This document shows, in pieces, positions 25,525 through 35,147 of a stretch of 64,000 bases of DNA. The position numbers were made by a program, and so were the translations under genes. A model generated the notes under the pieces. It saw only the letters and a list, made by a program, of their open reading frames with translations, was not told the DNA's origin and made no database searches. Positions within the stretch are counted from its first letter, which is position 1. Each line of letters begins with the position of its first letter. The DNA comes from Chromatiaceae bacterium. GTDB lineage: Bacteria; Pseudomonadota; Gammaproteobacteria; Chromatiales; Chromatiaceae. The stretch lies in the NCBI GenBank assembly GCA_013426805.1, contig JACDZG010000003.1, positions 117,127-181,126 on the forward strand, in the 5' to 3' direction.

Positions 25525-27033
25525 TCAGGCGCGCATGCGCAGCGGCGCCGGCGTCGCGCGTTCCAAGCTCCCGCTCGCCGCCAGTTCGCGATACACCGCC
25601 GCTACGGCGTCTTCGATCGGCTCCATCGCGTGCTCGCCGTTGGGCGCAATACCCGCTGCCTCCAGCGCCCCCCAGGGCTCATAGCCGATCTTGGAGCAGA
25701 GCACCGCCACGCAACCGGAGAGCGCCTGGATCGTCTTCGCCAGGGCCGTCTGCGCATCCCCGCAGGTCTCACCGCCGGAACAATAGAGGTCCACCTTACG
25801 GTGACCGATGAAGCGCACGTCCTGGTCGTTGGCCTCGTAGATCAGGAACTCGGCGGCGTGGCCGAAATGCTGGTTGATCACCCCGCCCCCTTTGGTCGCC
25901 ACCGCGATCAGAGCAGGCGGAGTCTCCCGACGCCGGGCCTTGAGGGCGGTAATCGAGATGAAGGTCTCACCGCTCTTCTTGCGTTGAGCCTCCCGATTGG
26001 CTTCGATCGCCGCGTGAACCTGGCGGCGTTCCTCCATGGCCCGGCCATAATCAATGTCCATGGTCTCGATCTTCTCAAGCGTAAATTCGTGACCGCGATC
26101 CTCACCGAGCATTCCCACCGCGTCCGCCCGGCACTGGCGGCAGTGACGCATCATATTCATGTCACCGGCACAGGCGTCCTGCAGGGTCTGCAGCTCATCA
26201 TGGGTCGGACCGCGCTGGCCCATGACGCCGAAGAAGGTCCCATGCTCGGGCTCGGCAATCAACGGCATCACGTTGTGCAGGAAAGCGCCCTTGGACTTGA
26301 CGACGCGGCTCACCTCCTTGAGATGCTCATCGTTGACGCCGGGAATCAGGACCGAGTTGACCTTCACCAACACCCCGCGCGCGACCAACATCTCCAGCCC
26401 CTTTTGCTGCTGCTCGATGAGGATCGCCACCCCTTTGCGCCCCTTGATCCGCCGCCCCTGCCAGAAGATCCAGGGATAAATCTTGGCGCCCACATCGGGG
26501 TCCACGCAGTTGATCGTGATGGTCACATGATCGATATTGTGGGTGCAGAGTGCATCGACACAGTCCGGCAGCGCGAGCCCATTGGTCGAGACACAGAGCT
26601 TGATATCAGGAGCTTTTTCAGTGAGTTGCCGGAACGTTTCGAGGGTCCGGGCGGGGTTGGCCAGTGGATCGCCCGGCCCGGCAATGCCGAGCACCGTCAT
26701 TTGCGGGATATGCGCCGCAACGGCAATCACTTTCTTGACCGCCTGATCGGGGGTCAGCACCTCTGAAACCACACCCGGGCGCGACTCGTTGGCACAGTCG
26801 TACTTACGGTTGCAGTAGTGACATTGGATGTTGCACGCTGGAGCAACCGCCACATGCATCCGCGCATAATGGTGGTGTGCTTCCTCCGAATAGCAGGGGT
26901 GGTTGTGAACCTTGGCCCGGATATGCTCCGGCAGGTGCGCGAGTGCATCGCCGCTGCTGCCGCAGCCGCTCGCAGAACAGCCGCCGGCAATGGCCGGCGC
27001 GGATCCACTGTGGTCCGAGACCTTCAGCTCCAT
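25525..27033 (-). CDS. nifB: Nitrogenase cofactor biosynthesis radical SAM protein NifB
   Basis: NifB fuses iron-sulfur clusters with a SAM-derived carbide to form NifB-co, the core of FeMo-co. The 502-aa product has the radical-SAM motif C67-x3-C71-x2-C74 (ACNIQCHYC), the family motif NHPCYSEEAHHHYARMH, GIAGPGDPLANP, the GQRGPTHDELQ and HCRQCRADAVG regions binding further clusters, and a C-terminal NifX/NafY-like domain (~385-480, IAVATKGGGVINQHFGHA). I chose ATG 27033 with GGAGG seven bases upstream. A sigma-54 promoter and NifA site precede it. It is the first gene of a seven-gene operon ending in draG. Confidence 0.97.
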   Translation of the reverse strand: MELKVSDHSGSAPAIAGGCSASGCGSSGDALAHLPEHIRAKVHNHPCYSEEAHHHYARMHVAVAPACNIQCHYCNRKYDCANESRPGVVSEVLTPDQAVKKVIAVAAHIPQMTVLGIAGPGDPLANPARTLETFRQLTEKAPDIKLCVSTNGLALPDCVDALCTHNIDHVTITINCVDPDVGAKIYPWIFWQGRRIKGRKGVAILIEQQQKGLEMLVARGVLVKVNSVLIPGVNDEHLKEVSRVVKSKGAFLHNVMPLIAEPEHGTFFGVMGQRGPTHDELQTLQDACAGDMNMMRHCRQCRADAVGMLGEDRGHEFTLEKIETMDIDYGRAMEERRQVHAAIEANREAQRKKSGETFISITALKARRRETPPALIAVATKGGGVINQHFGHAAEFLIYEANDQDVRFIGHRKVDLYCSGGETCGDAQTALAKTIQALSGCVAVLCSKIGYEPWGALEAAGIAPNGEHAMEPIEDAVAAVYRELAASGSLERATPAPLRMRA

Positions 27034-27099
27034 TCTGTGCCTCCAGAAATCGCGGGCGCCCCGGCCCGCTGGGTTCAAACTGACTCTGGAGGAACAATT

Positions 27100-27115
27100 A
27101 GCAATGCTTGTGCCA
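27100..27115 (-). promoter_or_regulatory. Sigma-54 promoter of the nifB operon
   Basis: On the minus strand TGGCAC-AAGCA-TTGCT is a perfect -24/-12 element. Transcription would start near 27088, giving a ~55-base leader before nifB. A NifA-type activator site lies ~62 bases further upstream. Confidence 0.85.
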
Positions 27116-27177
27116 GTTCCGGTTCCGTCTCCAGCACATTGTTTTTCGGTCACTCTTTGCAGTGCCCGAAGGCTGCT

Positions 27178-27193
27178 TGTCGGCAAACCGACA
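27178..27193. promoter_or_regulatory. NifA upstream activator sequence (TGT-N10-ACA)
   Basis: TGTCGGCAAACCGACA is a full TGT-N10-ACA match and is nearly palindromic beyond the consensus (TGTCGG / CCGACA). It is centred about 98 bases upstream of the predicted nifB transcription start, the usual distance for NifA sites. Confidence 0.75.
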
Positions 27194-27233
27194 GGTCACT
27201 GACGGGGGGGTTGTTGGGATAGGAACAGGACGA

Positions 27234-27255
27234 CCGGCCGCCGCATGGCGGCCGG
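27234..27255 (-). terminator. Hairpin after the DUF2333 gene
   Basis: CCGGCCGCC-GCAT-GGCGGCCGG is a perfect nine-base-pair stem with a four-base loop, 15 bases after the DUF2333 stop. There is no long T-run, so it may be an imperfect intrinsic terminator. It insulates the nifB control region. Confidence 0.5.
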
Positions 27256-27270
27256 TGCGGACGGCGCCGA

Positions 27271-28344
27271 TCAGCCCCGCTGCAGCAGGGCCCGCAGATC
27301 GCCGATTGCGGCATTGGCGCGTGAAATATAGGAGGCCATCACGAGCGAGTGATTGCCCATGGGCCCGAAACCAGTGCCATTGAGGATCAGCGGACTCCAG
27401 ATGGTATTCTGCGTATTCTGCAACTCCCGACTGATCTGCTGCAGCGAAACCAGGGCGTTCTTGTCGGTGAGCACCGATTTGAAATCGATCTCCATAGCCT
27501 GCAGGGTTTGCAGCAATGCCCAGGTGTAGCCGCGCGCCTCGAAGAAGACATCGTCGATCTCAAGCCAAGGGGTCTTGGTCTCTTTCTCGTCGGGAACCGG
27601 TTTGGACTGACGCGCACTGGGGTCGCCTGCCAGGTCGGTATTGAGACGGCTCTGACCGACCGCATAGGACAAACGCTGCGCCAGACTACCCAACCGCTTC
27701 TCGACCACTTCAAGATAGGCCGTCAGATTGTCCGCGCGCGCAAAAAACTGGCCATCCCGATCTTTGTCGTCGGTGAGTCGGCCGAAATAGCGATACAGGG
27801 CAGCGATACCCTTGCGATACTCCGACTCGGACGACGGCAGAATCCAGGAGTTCGAGTTGTAATTGAACTGGGGCTGCGCCACCGCCAGGTCTTTATCCTC
27901 GACCGACTGCGACTGAGCGCGGCTGAAATCATTGCGCAACGCATCCGACAGGTCGCGCAACTCGGTCAAGGCGCCGAATTCCCAGTTGGGGATATTATCC
28001 AGAAAGATGCCGGGCGGGGTGATATCGTTGGTCAGGTAACCCCCGGGCTTATCGAGCAGCGTCTCGGCGATCCGGATGGCGGTCGCCACCGTGGCGGTCC
28101 CGTCGACCAGCCTGGCCGGGTCGTTGTTCGTGAGCAACAGCGCCTCCTCGCGCACGTCGAAATGGCCGGGGGAGCGCGACCAGATGATCCCCAGCACGAT
28201 GACGACCACCATATAGGTGACCACAAAGAGACCGACGGTCCACCAAAGACCTTTCTCTTTCCAGACCCGGGGATCGTAGAGAGTGACGACCTTGGTGACC
28301 TTCGTCGTCAGGTCCAGTCGTTTCGCGGATTCTGAATCAACCAT
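27271..28344 (-). CDS. DUF2333 family inner-membrane protein
   Basis: The 357-aa product starts at ATG 28344 (CAGGA upstream). It has an N-terminal cytoplasmic tail, one membrane segment at residues ~34-56 (WWTVGLFVVTYMVVVIVLGI) and a large periplasmic domain containing PGGYLTNDITPPGIFLDNIPNWEFGAL in its first third, the family hallmark at residues ~100-126, and WLEIDDVFFEARGYTWALL near 270-290. DUF2333 proteins are widespread in gammaproteobacteria and of unknown function. The gene follows a COG4255-like gene by 127 bases and probably has its own promoter. Confidence 0.88.
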   Translation of the reverse strand: MVDSESAKRLDLTTKVTKVVTLYDPRVWKEKGLWWTVGLFVVTYMVVVIVLGIIWSRSPGHFDVREEALLLTNNDPARLVDGTATVATAIRIAETLLDKPGGYLTNDITPPGIFLDNIPNWEFGALTELRDLSDALRNDFSRAQSQSVEDKDLAVAQPQFNYNSNSWILPSSESEYRKGIAALYRYFGRLTDDKDRDGQFFARADNLTAYLEVVEKRLGSLAQRLSYAVGQSRLNTDLAGDPSARQSKPVPDEKETKTPWLEIDDVFFEARGYTWALLQTLQAMEIDFKSVLTDKNALVSLQQISRELQNTQNTIWSPLILNGTGFGPMGNHSLVMASYISRANAAIGDLRALLQRG

Positions 28345-28471
28345 TGTGTATTCCTGAAGATGGAGAGCGTGCTTGGGAGTATCCCCAAATCCGCCAGGAG
28401 ATTGGGGTGAATCGACCTGTTCCAAGACGCCGCCGAATCAACCGTGCAGCGCATGATGCGCCAGCGCGCCA

Positions 28472-29644
28472 CTATCGGCGATGCGGGCCGGATCGCCGGG
28501 CGATCCAATCGCCCAGTGCCCCGCGGCGGCGCCAGAAACAGTGCTGAGCAGCCCGGCTCAGGGTAAAACGATCGCCGATTCCGTCGTCGATCGTGAGCCG
28601 AAGCAGCCGTTTGGCCGCCAACTCGGAGGACAGGGTCGCGACCAGAACGTCCAAGATGTCGAGCCCACGGCGCCAGGCATCCAAGTCCCCCGCCGACTGC
28701 CACAGGTGGTCCCAGAACACCAGCACGGTGCCGGTCACGTCGCGCCACGCGGCGCGATCCAGGGCATCCAGTCCCCGCCAGGCGCCGCCGCTTGCCCGCG
28801 CCAGACCAAGCGCCAGCGGATGATCGGCAATGGTCAGCGCGGGTCCGCCGGACACCGCCGGCAGGACTCCGCCACCCCAGGTCCAGACTCCGTTGATCAC
28901 GGGCCGACCCGCTGTCTCACGCGCCTGATTGACCGGATGCCCATAGAACAGCATCTGGGCCTCATTCTGCCAGCGGTTCCAGGCGCGGGCATCGGGGCCA
29001 CTCGGCAGGCAGGTGTCCAGGTCGCGTCCGACGACCTCATACAGGGGGCAAGTCCGCAGGTTCGGCTGGTCGGCAACGCGCAGATACCAGCGGTCGGGCC
29101 GGATGGCGATCAGGTAGAGCCCATCCGCGGCGAAATGCGCGTTGAAGGCGGCAACCAGCGCATCCGCCTCATCCTCCCGCGGCGCCAGCGCCGCTCCGGC
29201 GAACAGCAGCAGGCGATCCCGGTCCGGGCGCAGGTGCACGGGGTCGGCGTGAAACCAGCAGCCGTCGTGCGCCCCTGCCGGAGCGTCGGCGAGCAAACAC
29301 AGGGCAGCGGACGGCAGATCGCGGTCCGACCCGGTGACCGGCGGCGCCTGGTCCAGTGCGCCCGCGGTGGCCGGGGACTGGCCGTCCCCGGCACTGGATC
29401 GCGGCATCTCACCAGCACGACGCACCCTTGCCGTGGAGGACGCGGCGGCGGTCAAACCGAAGGCGGCGGCTAGCGTCTCCAGGGGGTCGCGAATCGATGT
29501 CTCCTTGCAGTCGGCACGGGCCAGCAGGCGGTCCAGGGCCGGAGCGCGGATCTTGAGGTCAGCCACCCCCTGCGGCCCGGCAAAGAGCGCCGGGCAGATG
29601 AGACGGCACTCACCCGGCAACAGACTCCCCGTCGGCACGGACAC
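28472..29644 (-). CDS. Conserved protein, COG4255-like (sometimes called phosphoglycerate-mutase-like)
   Basis: The 390-aa product starts at GTG 29644, 7 bases after the hom stop, so it is probably co-transcribed with hom. It is rich in Ala, Asp, Trp and Arg. Recognisable stretches are the N-terminal LICPALFAGPQG, LIAIRPDRWYLRVADQP (~190-207), DARAWNRWQNEAQMLFYGHP (~235-255) and INGVWTWGGG (~270-280). I recall this pattern from proteins near recJ or hom in gamma- and betaproteobacteria that are annotated as related to cofactor-independent phosphoglycerate mutase, although the metal-binding residues of that enzyme are not evident. No confident function. Cytoplasmic. Confidence 0.6.
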   Translation of the reverse strand: MSVPTGSLLPGECRLICPALFAGPQGVADLKIRAPALDRLLARADCKETSIRDPLETLAAAFGLTAAASSTARVRRAGEMPRSSAGDGQSPATAGALDQAPPVTGSDRDLPSAALCLLADAPAGAHDGCWFHADPVHLRPDRDRLLLFAGAALAPREDEADALVAAFNAHFAADGLYLIAIRPDRWYLRVADQPNLRTCPLYEVVGRDLDTCLPSGPDARAWNRWQNEAQMLFYGHPVNQARETAGRPVINGVWTWGGGVLPAVSGGPALTIADHPLALGLARASGGAWRGLDALDRAAWRDVTGTVLVFWDHLWQSAGDLDAWRRGLDILDVLVATLSSELAAKRLLRLTIDDGIGDRFTLSRAAQHCFWRRRGALGDWIARRSGPHRR

Positions 29645-29651
29645 GGGCCGG

Positions 29652-30968
29652 TTAGCCAGCCAGGGTCTCCACGCGAATCCGCATCACCGACCCCTGCACC
29701 GACGCCAAGGCCTCGATGCGGGCGATCGCCTGGTTCATCTGGCCCTCGCGCACGCGCTGGGTGAGCATGACCAGCGGCACATGGGTCTCACCCTCGCCGG
29801 GGGCCTTTTGCTGGATCGCCTCGATACTGATGCCCTGCTCGCCCAGGATACTGGCAATACGGGCCATGACCCCGGGCTCGTCCAGCGCCGTCAGACGCAG
29901 GTAGTAGGCGGTCTCTACCTGATCCATGGTGAGAATCGGCGTATCGGCCAGTTCGTCCGGCTGGAACGCGAGGTGCGGTACCCGATTGTTGGGGTCGGTG
30001 GTGAAGGCGCGCACCACATCCACCACGTCAGCCACCACGGAGGAGGCCGTCGGCAAGGAGCCGGCACCGGCTCCATAGTAGAGTGTCGGGCCGACCGCAT
30101 CGCCCTTCACCAGCACGGCATTCATCACGCCGTCCACATTGGCGATCAGCCGCCGATGGGGGATGAGTGTCGGATGGACCCGCAGTTCGATCCCGTCGGC
30201 GTTGCGCCTGGCGATCCCCAGATGCTTGATCCGATAACCCAACTCCCCGGCATAGGCAACGTCTTGCGACTCGATGCGCGAAATACCCTCCGTGTAACAG
30301 CGCTCGAACTGGAGCGGGATACCGAATGCCAGCGACGCCAGGATGGTGAGCTTGTGGGCGGCGTCGGTGCCTTCGACATCGAACGTCGGGTCGGCCTCGG
30401 CGTAGCCGCGCGCCTGCGCCTCGGCCAGGCAGTCCGCGAAACTGCGGCCCTTGTCGCGCATCTCGGTCAGGATGAAATTGCCGGTCCCGTTGATGATACC
30501 GGCCACCCATTCGATATGATTGGCCGCCAGCCCTTCGCGTACCGCCTTGATGATGGGGATGCCGCCTGCCACCGCCGCCTCGAACCCCACCATCACGCCG
30601 CGCTCCCGCGCGGCGGCAAAGATCGTGTTGCCGTGGCGAGCGATCAACGCCTTGTTGGCCGTCACCACGTGCTTGCCGTTGGCGATGGCCCGCATCACCA
30701 GTTCAAGCGCCGGGGAGTAACCGCCGATCAATTCGACGATGATCTGGATCTCGGGGTCGTCCACCACCGCGAAGGCGTCGTCGCCGATCCGGCCGATCTG
30801 ATCGAGACCGCAGATCCCCTCGCGCTTGTACTCGCGCGCCGCGGCATGGGCGATCTCGATGTCGCGACCGGCGCGGCGGGCGATCTCCCGGGCATTGCGG
30901 GTGAGCACGGTGACCGTGCCGCCGCCGACGGTGCCTAAGCCCAACAGACCGATCTTGACCGGTTCCAT
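29652..30968 (-). CDS. hom: Homoserine dehydrogenase
   Basis: This enzyme reduces aspartate semialdehyde to homoserine in the threonine/methionine pathway. The 438-aa product has the N-terminal NAD(P)-binding loop GLLGLGTVGGGTV, VTANKALIARHG (~105), the substrate signature AVAGGIPIIKAVREGL and GIINGTGNFILTEM (~165-190), and a C-terminal ACT domain from ~350 (YYLRLTALDEPGVMARIASI), as in feedback-regulated homoserine dehydrogenases. I chose ATG 30968 with GAGGA six bases upstream. It lies between alaC and the COG4255-like gene on the same strand. thrC, often next, is not present. Confidence 0.96.
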   Translation of the reverse strand: MEPVKIGLLGLGTVGGGTVTVLTRNAREIARRAGRDIEIAHAAAREYKREGICGLDQIGRIGDDAFAVVDDPEIQIIVELIGGYSPALELVMRAIANGKHVVTANKALIARHGNTIFAAARERGVMVGFEAAVAGGIPIIKAVREGLAANHIEWVAGIINGTGNFILTEMRDKGRSFADCLAEAQARGYAEADPTFDVEGTDAAHKLTILASLAFGIPLQFERCYTEGISRIESQDVAYAGELGYRIKHLGIARRNADGIELRVHPTLIPHRRLIANVDGVMNAVLVKGDAVGPTLYYGAGAGSLPTASSVVADVVDVVRAFTTDPNNRVPHLAFQPDELADTPILTMDQVETAYYLRLTALDEPGVMARIASILGEQGISIEAIQQKAPGEGETHVPLVMLTQRVREGQMNQAIARIEALASVQGSVMRIRVETLAG

Positions 30969-31011
30969 ACATGATCCTCTGCGTTCATTTGCGGACAATC
31001 CGCGTGCTGAC

Positions 31012-32244
31012 TCAAGCCCCGGCACGCGCCTCGCGCCGGAACATCTCCTTGATGCCGCGGATCGCCTGGCGGGTACGATGCTCGTTTTCGATCAAACCGA
31101 AACGCACATGGTCATCGCCGTACTCACCGAAACCGATCCCCGGCGAGATGGCGACCCGCGCCTCCGCGATCAGGCGCTTGGAAAACTCCAGCGACAGCGA
31201 GGCGCCGTCCGGAATCAGGGCGCGCAACTGCTCCTGAATGAAATCAGGAATGCGCGCCCAGACGAACATCGTCGCCTGGGGCGGCTGCACCTCCCAGCCG
31301 GCCTCGTGTAACCCCTTGCACAGGACGTCGCGACGCGTCTGATACATGCCGGCGATCTCGCGCACACAGTCTTGCGGACCCTCCAGCGCGGCGATGGCGG
31401 CCACCTGGATCGGGGTGAAGGTACCGTAATCCAGATAGGACTTGATGCGCGCCAGGGCCGCCACCAGGTGCTTGTTTCCGCACATGAAACCGACCCGCCA
31501 GCCGGGCATGTTATAGCTCTTGGACATCGAGAAGAACTCGACGGCGATGTCCTTGGCGCCAGGAATCTGGAGAATCGACGGGGCCTTGTAGCCGTCGAAC
31601 ACGATGTCCGCGTAGGCCAGGTCATGCACCACCCAGATACCGTACTCCCCGGCGATGTCGATCACCCGCTGAAAAAACTCCAGGTCCACGCACTGCGTGG
31701 TCGGGTTACCGGGAAAGTTCAGCACCAACATCTTCGGTTTGGGCCAGGAGTCCTGGATCGACCGCCGCAACTCCTCAAAAAAGTCCACGCCCGGGGTCAG
31801 CCGCACATGGCGCACATCAGCCCCGGCGATGATGAATCCGTAGGGATGGATCGGGTAGGCCGGATTGGGCACCAGCACGGTATCTCCAGCCCCCATGGTC
31901 GCCAACGCCAGGTGCGCCAGACCCTCCTTGGAACCGATGGTCACGATCGCCTCGGCATCCGGGTCCAGGTGCACGTCGTAACGGTCGCGGTACCAATGGC
32001 AGATCGCCCGACGCAGCCGCGGAATGCCGCGGGACACCGAGTAGCGATGCGTATCCTTGCGCGCCGCCGCCTCGATCAGCTTATCGACGATGTGCTGCGG
32101 CGTCGGCTGATCCGGGTTGCCCATCCCGAAATCGATGATATCCTCGCCACGCGCTCGTGCCTCGGCCTTCAACTCGTTGACGATATTGAAAACATAGGGC
32201 GGCAAGCGCTTGATGCGGCGAAAATCGGGCTCGGGCAGGACCAC
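31012..32244 (-). CDS. alaC: PLP-dependent aminotransferase, AlaC/YfdZ type
   Basis: The 410-aa product is a fold-type I aminotransferase. It has the N-terminal segment [20 protein letters not shown] typical of Ala[13 protein letters not shown], the PLP-phosphate region [21 protein letters not shown] (substrate-binding Asn), [11 protein letters not shown] (PLP Asp) and the lysine that binds PLP in [12 protein letters not shown]. The arginine binding the substrate carboxylate is in [10 protein letters not shown]. AlaC makes alanine from pyruvate using glutamate. The start is GTG 32244. It is followed 43 bases later by hom, a common pairing in this group. Confidence 0.92.
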   Translation of the reverse strand: MVLPEPDFRRIKRLPPYVFNIVNELKAEARARGEDIIDFGMGNPDQPTPQHIVDKLIEAAARKDTHRYSVSRGIPRLRRAICHWYRDRYDVHLDPDAEAIVTIGSKEGLAHLALATMGAGDTVLVPNPAYPIHPYGFIIAGADVRHVRLTPGVDFFEELRRSIQDSWPKPKMLVLNFPGNPTTQCVDLEFFQRVIDIAGEYGIWVVHDLAYADIVFDGYKAPSILQIPGAKDIAVEFFSMSKSYNMPGWRVGFMCGNKHLVAALARIKSYLDYGTFTPIQVAAIAALEGPQDCVREIAGMYQTRRDVLCKGLHEAGWEVQPPQATMFVWARIPDFIQEQLRALIPDGASLSLEFSKRLIAEARVAISPGIGFGEYGDDHVRFGLIENEHRTRQAIRGIKEMFRREARAGA

Positions 32245-32559
32245 GGCACTCTCGGGGTTGGCATAAAGCCCTAGAGTTTAACGTCGCGCCCCGGAGATTG
32301 AAACCGCGAGGACTAGCTCGCAGCCCTGAAGCATAACCCATTCGCCGGCTGACATCGGGCGGCGTCAGCGCCGGTCGGCGCTGGCGTTGGCGGTTGCGGG
32401 GTGGGTTGGCGCGGACCGGGGGTGGGCAACGGGACGCCCTGGCGGATGCCGGGAAGGTGGTCGGACCGGTCGCGTACGTGCACCACGGTGGGCCAGGCCA
32501 GCGGTTGCCGGCTTCGGTGGTGGCCGGCGGTCGGGATGCGACGCCGTGCCCGGCGGCGC

Positions 32560-33438
32560 TTATTCGAGCTGAAGCTGCCACGGCGGGGCCAGCAGGCGAC
32601 GCATCCGCGCGGGGTCGAGCCAAGGGGCGGCGCAGGAGGCGCGGATGAAGGCGATGGCACCGCGCACGCCCAGTTGTCGATAGAGGTCACGCAGGTGGCG
32701 GGCGAAGCGCGCCAGGGAGGTCCTGGTCTTTGAGCACGATCATGAACTGCCAATGGGACTGACGGCAGCGGTGCATCACCGGCCCGTTGGCATAGAGACC
32801 ATCGAGTAGCAGCAGGATCGGCAGGCGCGGGAACAGCGCCTTGATCCGGGCGCTCAGGCGGGCGAACGCGCGCAGTTCGCAGTCTTGTTTGCAACTCCCG
32901 GCACAGGACACGCACCTGCCCGCTGACCGCCGTCTCGCGGGCCTGCTGTTCCGCGGCGATGGTGGCATCGGCCGAGTAGCCGTTGGGCAAGGGCGCGGGT
33001 CTCCGGTGATGAAGTAGCGCAGCCGGTAGCCGAAGGCGCCCTGGTAGCCCAAGGGGTGCCAACGCGCGACGAGCGCATTCCACTGCGCCACCGCCGCGGC
33101 GCCAAGCGCACCGCGCCGAGCGCGGCCAAGGGGCCGTGCAGCGGTGTCGGCGCGTCCATCACCGGCACCGGCGGCGCCGGGCGGGGGCGCCGCGCGATCT
33201 GCAACGGGGGCAACGTCACCAACCCGGCCGCCGCCAGGCGCTCCAGAAACTCCCGGCAGGCATGCGCCTTCGCCGTCCCCGTCACGGTAGACCCCTGCAA
33301 ATGCTCGCATAGCGTCGCCGCCAACTCCCGCCGCCCCAACCCCGGCAGCCACGCCACCGTCTGGCGGATGTCGGCAAGCTCCTCGGCACTGAACACGCGA
33401 CCACAGTGGACCCAGGTTCCTGGACTCACCCCACTCAT
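32560..33438 (-). pseudogene. DUF4338/DruA-like start joined to DDE transposase remains
   Basis: Coding sense moves through several frames. From 33438 the first ~95 residues (GRVFSAEELADIRQTVAW, LGRRELAATLCEHL, ACREFLERLAAAGLVTLPPL) match the start of DUF4338 proteins, the family that includes Druantia DruA. Another frame near 33090-33000 gives NALVARWHPLGYQGAFGYRL then RYFI, also DUF4338. A third (32880-32720) reads RLSARIKALFPRLPILLLLDG, then ANGPVMHRC and WQFMIVLKDQDLP, which is DDE transposase-like. The end, LYRQLGVRGAIAFIRAS ... APWLDPARM, resembles a transposase C-terminus. At least two frameshifts make it non-functional. Confidence 0.6.
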
Positions 33439-33534
33439 CGTTCCCCCGACAGAACCGCAGACCGATTACCCTAACCGTAATCCTGCCGGAAGCCCGCAGC
33501 GGTGTTTACCCCCTTGTGCTAACATTAACTTTCG

Positions 33535-34434
33535 TTAATCCTCGCCAGCCCGCGCCGTGACTGCGGTCACGCCGGGCGGCGGCGGGATAGCGAGGCTGGG
33601 CGCGGGGGTGACGCCGGTTGCCGGCGGGGCCGGCGGCGGTGGGGACAGCGGGCTCGGGGTACCGGCGCCGGGCGCAAAGGCGAACGAGCCGAGCACCACC
33701 CCCTCCACCCAGGGCGTCTGCGCGCCGCCGGTCTCCTGATCCACCGCCAGCGCGGCGCGCTTGAACACCTGCTCCACTTCCAGACCCGGGGCGGCCATGG
33801 CCGCCAGCAGGTGCTTGGTGAAGGTGCCGTTGCGCCCGTCGCCGTCGGCGGCCACCGCGCCGGGCTGGGTCGCGTAGAGGATCAGGGTGCCGCGGGCCGG
33901 GGTCATGCGTGCCAGGCCACGGCTCGCCGAACGGACGCTGCGCGCATAGGGGTTGTTGCGACAGGCATCGAGCACGACCAGATTCAGCCCGTTGCCGGCC
34001 TCGGCCATGCCGTCGAGCACCTGCCCGGCGTCGACCGCCTTGTAGCGCAGGTCGACCACGCTCGCGATCTGCGCGCCGATCGGCAACAGATAATTGCGCC
34101 CCTGATGCTCCACCCCATGCCCGGCGAAGAAGAACAGACCCACGTTGCCCTCCCCGGCCAGCGCGCGGGTGAAGCGCACGATGGCATCCTCCATCGCGCG
34201 CTGATCGGCATCTTGCCGCAGCGTTACGGTAACGCCGGCGCCCGACAGCCGGGCGGCGATGTCCTGCGCATCGTTGCGCGGATTGGTCAGCGGTGCCTCG
34301 GCATAGCCGGCATTGCCGATGGCCAGCGCGAGCCGCACGGCCAGCGCCGGTGGTGCGAGCACGACCCCGAGCAGCGCGGCCCACCCCAGCAGCGCGCACA
34401 GCAATGACGGACGAGAACGAGGCAGGGATGGCAT
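33535..34434 (-). CDS. Secreted caspase-family peptidase (C14, metacaspase-like)
   Basis: The 299-aa product starts at ATG 34434 (GGGAG upstream) with signal peptide LLCALLGWAALLGVVLAPPALA. The caspase p20-like core follows: RLALAIGNAGYAEAPLTNP, the catalytic His106 in FFFAGHGVEHQG, and the catalytic Cys158 in VVLDACRNNPY. The C-terminal ~45 residues are Pro-rich and low in complexity. Bacterial orthocaspases cleave after Arg/Lys and are found in stress or signalling contexts; export to the periplasm is predicted here. Its neighbour on the other strand is the remains of a WD40 protein, a frequent partner or fusion of such proteases. Confidence 0.85.
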   Translation of the reverse strand: MPSLPRSRPSLLCALLGWAALLGVVLAPPALAVRLALAIGNAGYAEAPLTNPRNDAQDIAARLSGAGVTVTLRQDADQRAMEDAIVRFTRALAGEGNVGLFFFAGHGVEHQGRNYLLPIGAQIASVVDLRYKAVDAGQVLDGMAEAGNGLNLVVLDACRNNPYARSVRSASRGLARMTPARGTLILYATQPGAVAADGDGRNGTFTKHLLAAMAAPGLEVEQVFKRAALAVDQETGGAQTPWVEGVVLGSFAFAPGAGTPSPLSPPPPAPPATGVTPAPSLAIPPPPGVTAVTARAGED

Positions 34435-34629
34435 GACGGGCTCCCGCGGACGGGGTCGGGTCGCAGCCGCGCTAGTTTCCACCAACTTCGTGCGGGAGAC
34501 CAGCGCGGCACGTGGGTTGGTCTTTCCCCAACCTGCGGCGATTGTGGTTAAATCCGCGACAGGGCGAGACCGCGCGTCGGCCCCCGGCTATCCCGAAGTG
34601 AGGCGCGGTCCCCACCGGCCACCGGAGTT

Positions 34630-35112
34630 GTGCATCCATGTCCATCCGCTGTCCAGATCCCTGCCGACGCCCTGGCCGGTTTCCCGCGTTGGGGCGTCCG
34701 CATCGGCGCTGCCGCCCGCTTCACAAACGCTCCCAGCGCACACCGCCGCGTGCGGCCCGGTGGGCCGGGGCGGCTGCTCGCCGGGGCGCTGGCGCTGCTC
34801 GCCGCCGGGCTGCCGGCGTGCGCGGAGCGGGCCGGTGAACCGCCCGCGGCGCCGCTGCTGCGGCTCGAGACCGCGTCGATCCAACGCATCGCGACCGACC
34901 GCGCCGGGCGCTGGCTGGCGAGCGCGGCCGATGACAATCCCCTGCGGCTGTGGGACGCCGCCGACGGGCGCCTACTCACGACCCTGCGCCCGCCGGCCGG
35001 CGACGGCGACGAGGGCAAGCTCTTTGCGGTGGCGATGGACCCCGGCGGCTACTACGATGCGAGCCCCGGTGCCGACCGGCTGGCGAGTACAACGCCGCCC
35101 GTACCGCGTTAG
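34630..35112 (+). pseudogene. WD40-repeat protein gene with internal deletion
   Basis: After a signal peptide (LLAGALALLAAGLPACA) the frame reads one partial WD40 blade (IQRIATDRAGRWLASAADD, then PLRLWDAADGRLLTTLRPP) and AVAMDPGG, then passes directly to YYDASPGADRLA. That motif normally lies near the C-terminus of WD40 proteins paired with caspases (GYYDASPG...GWHVN). The propeller blades in between and the true C-terminus are missing; the last residues STTPPVPR are out of pattern. The start is uncertain (GTG 34630 or 34750). It is divergent from the caspase gene. Confidence 0.6.
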
Positions 35113-35147
35113 TCGATGCGCCACATCCTGATGCTACACTTGGTCCC

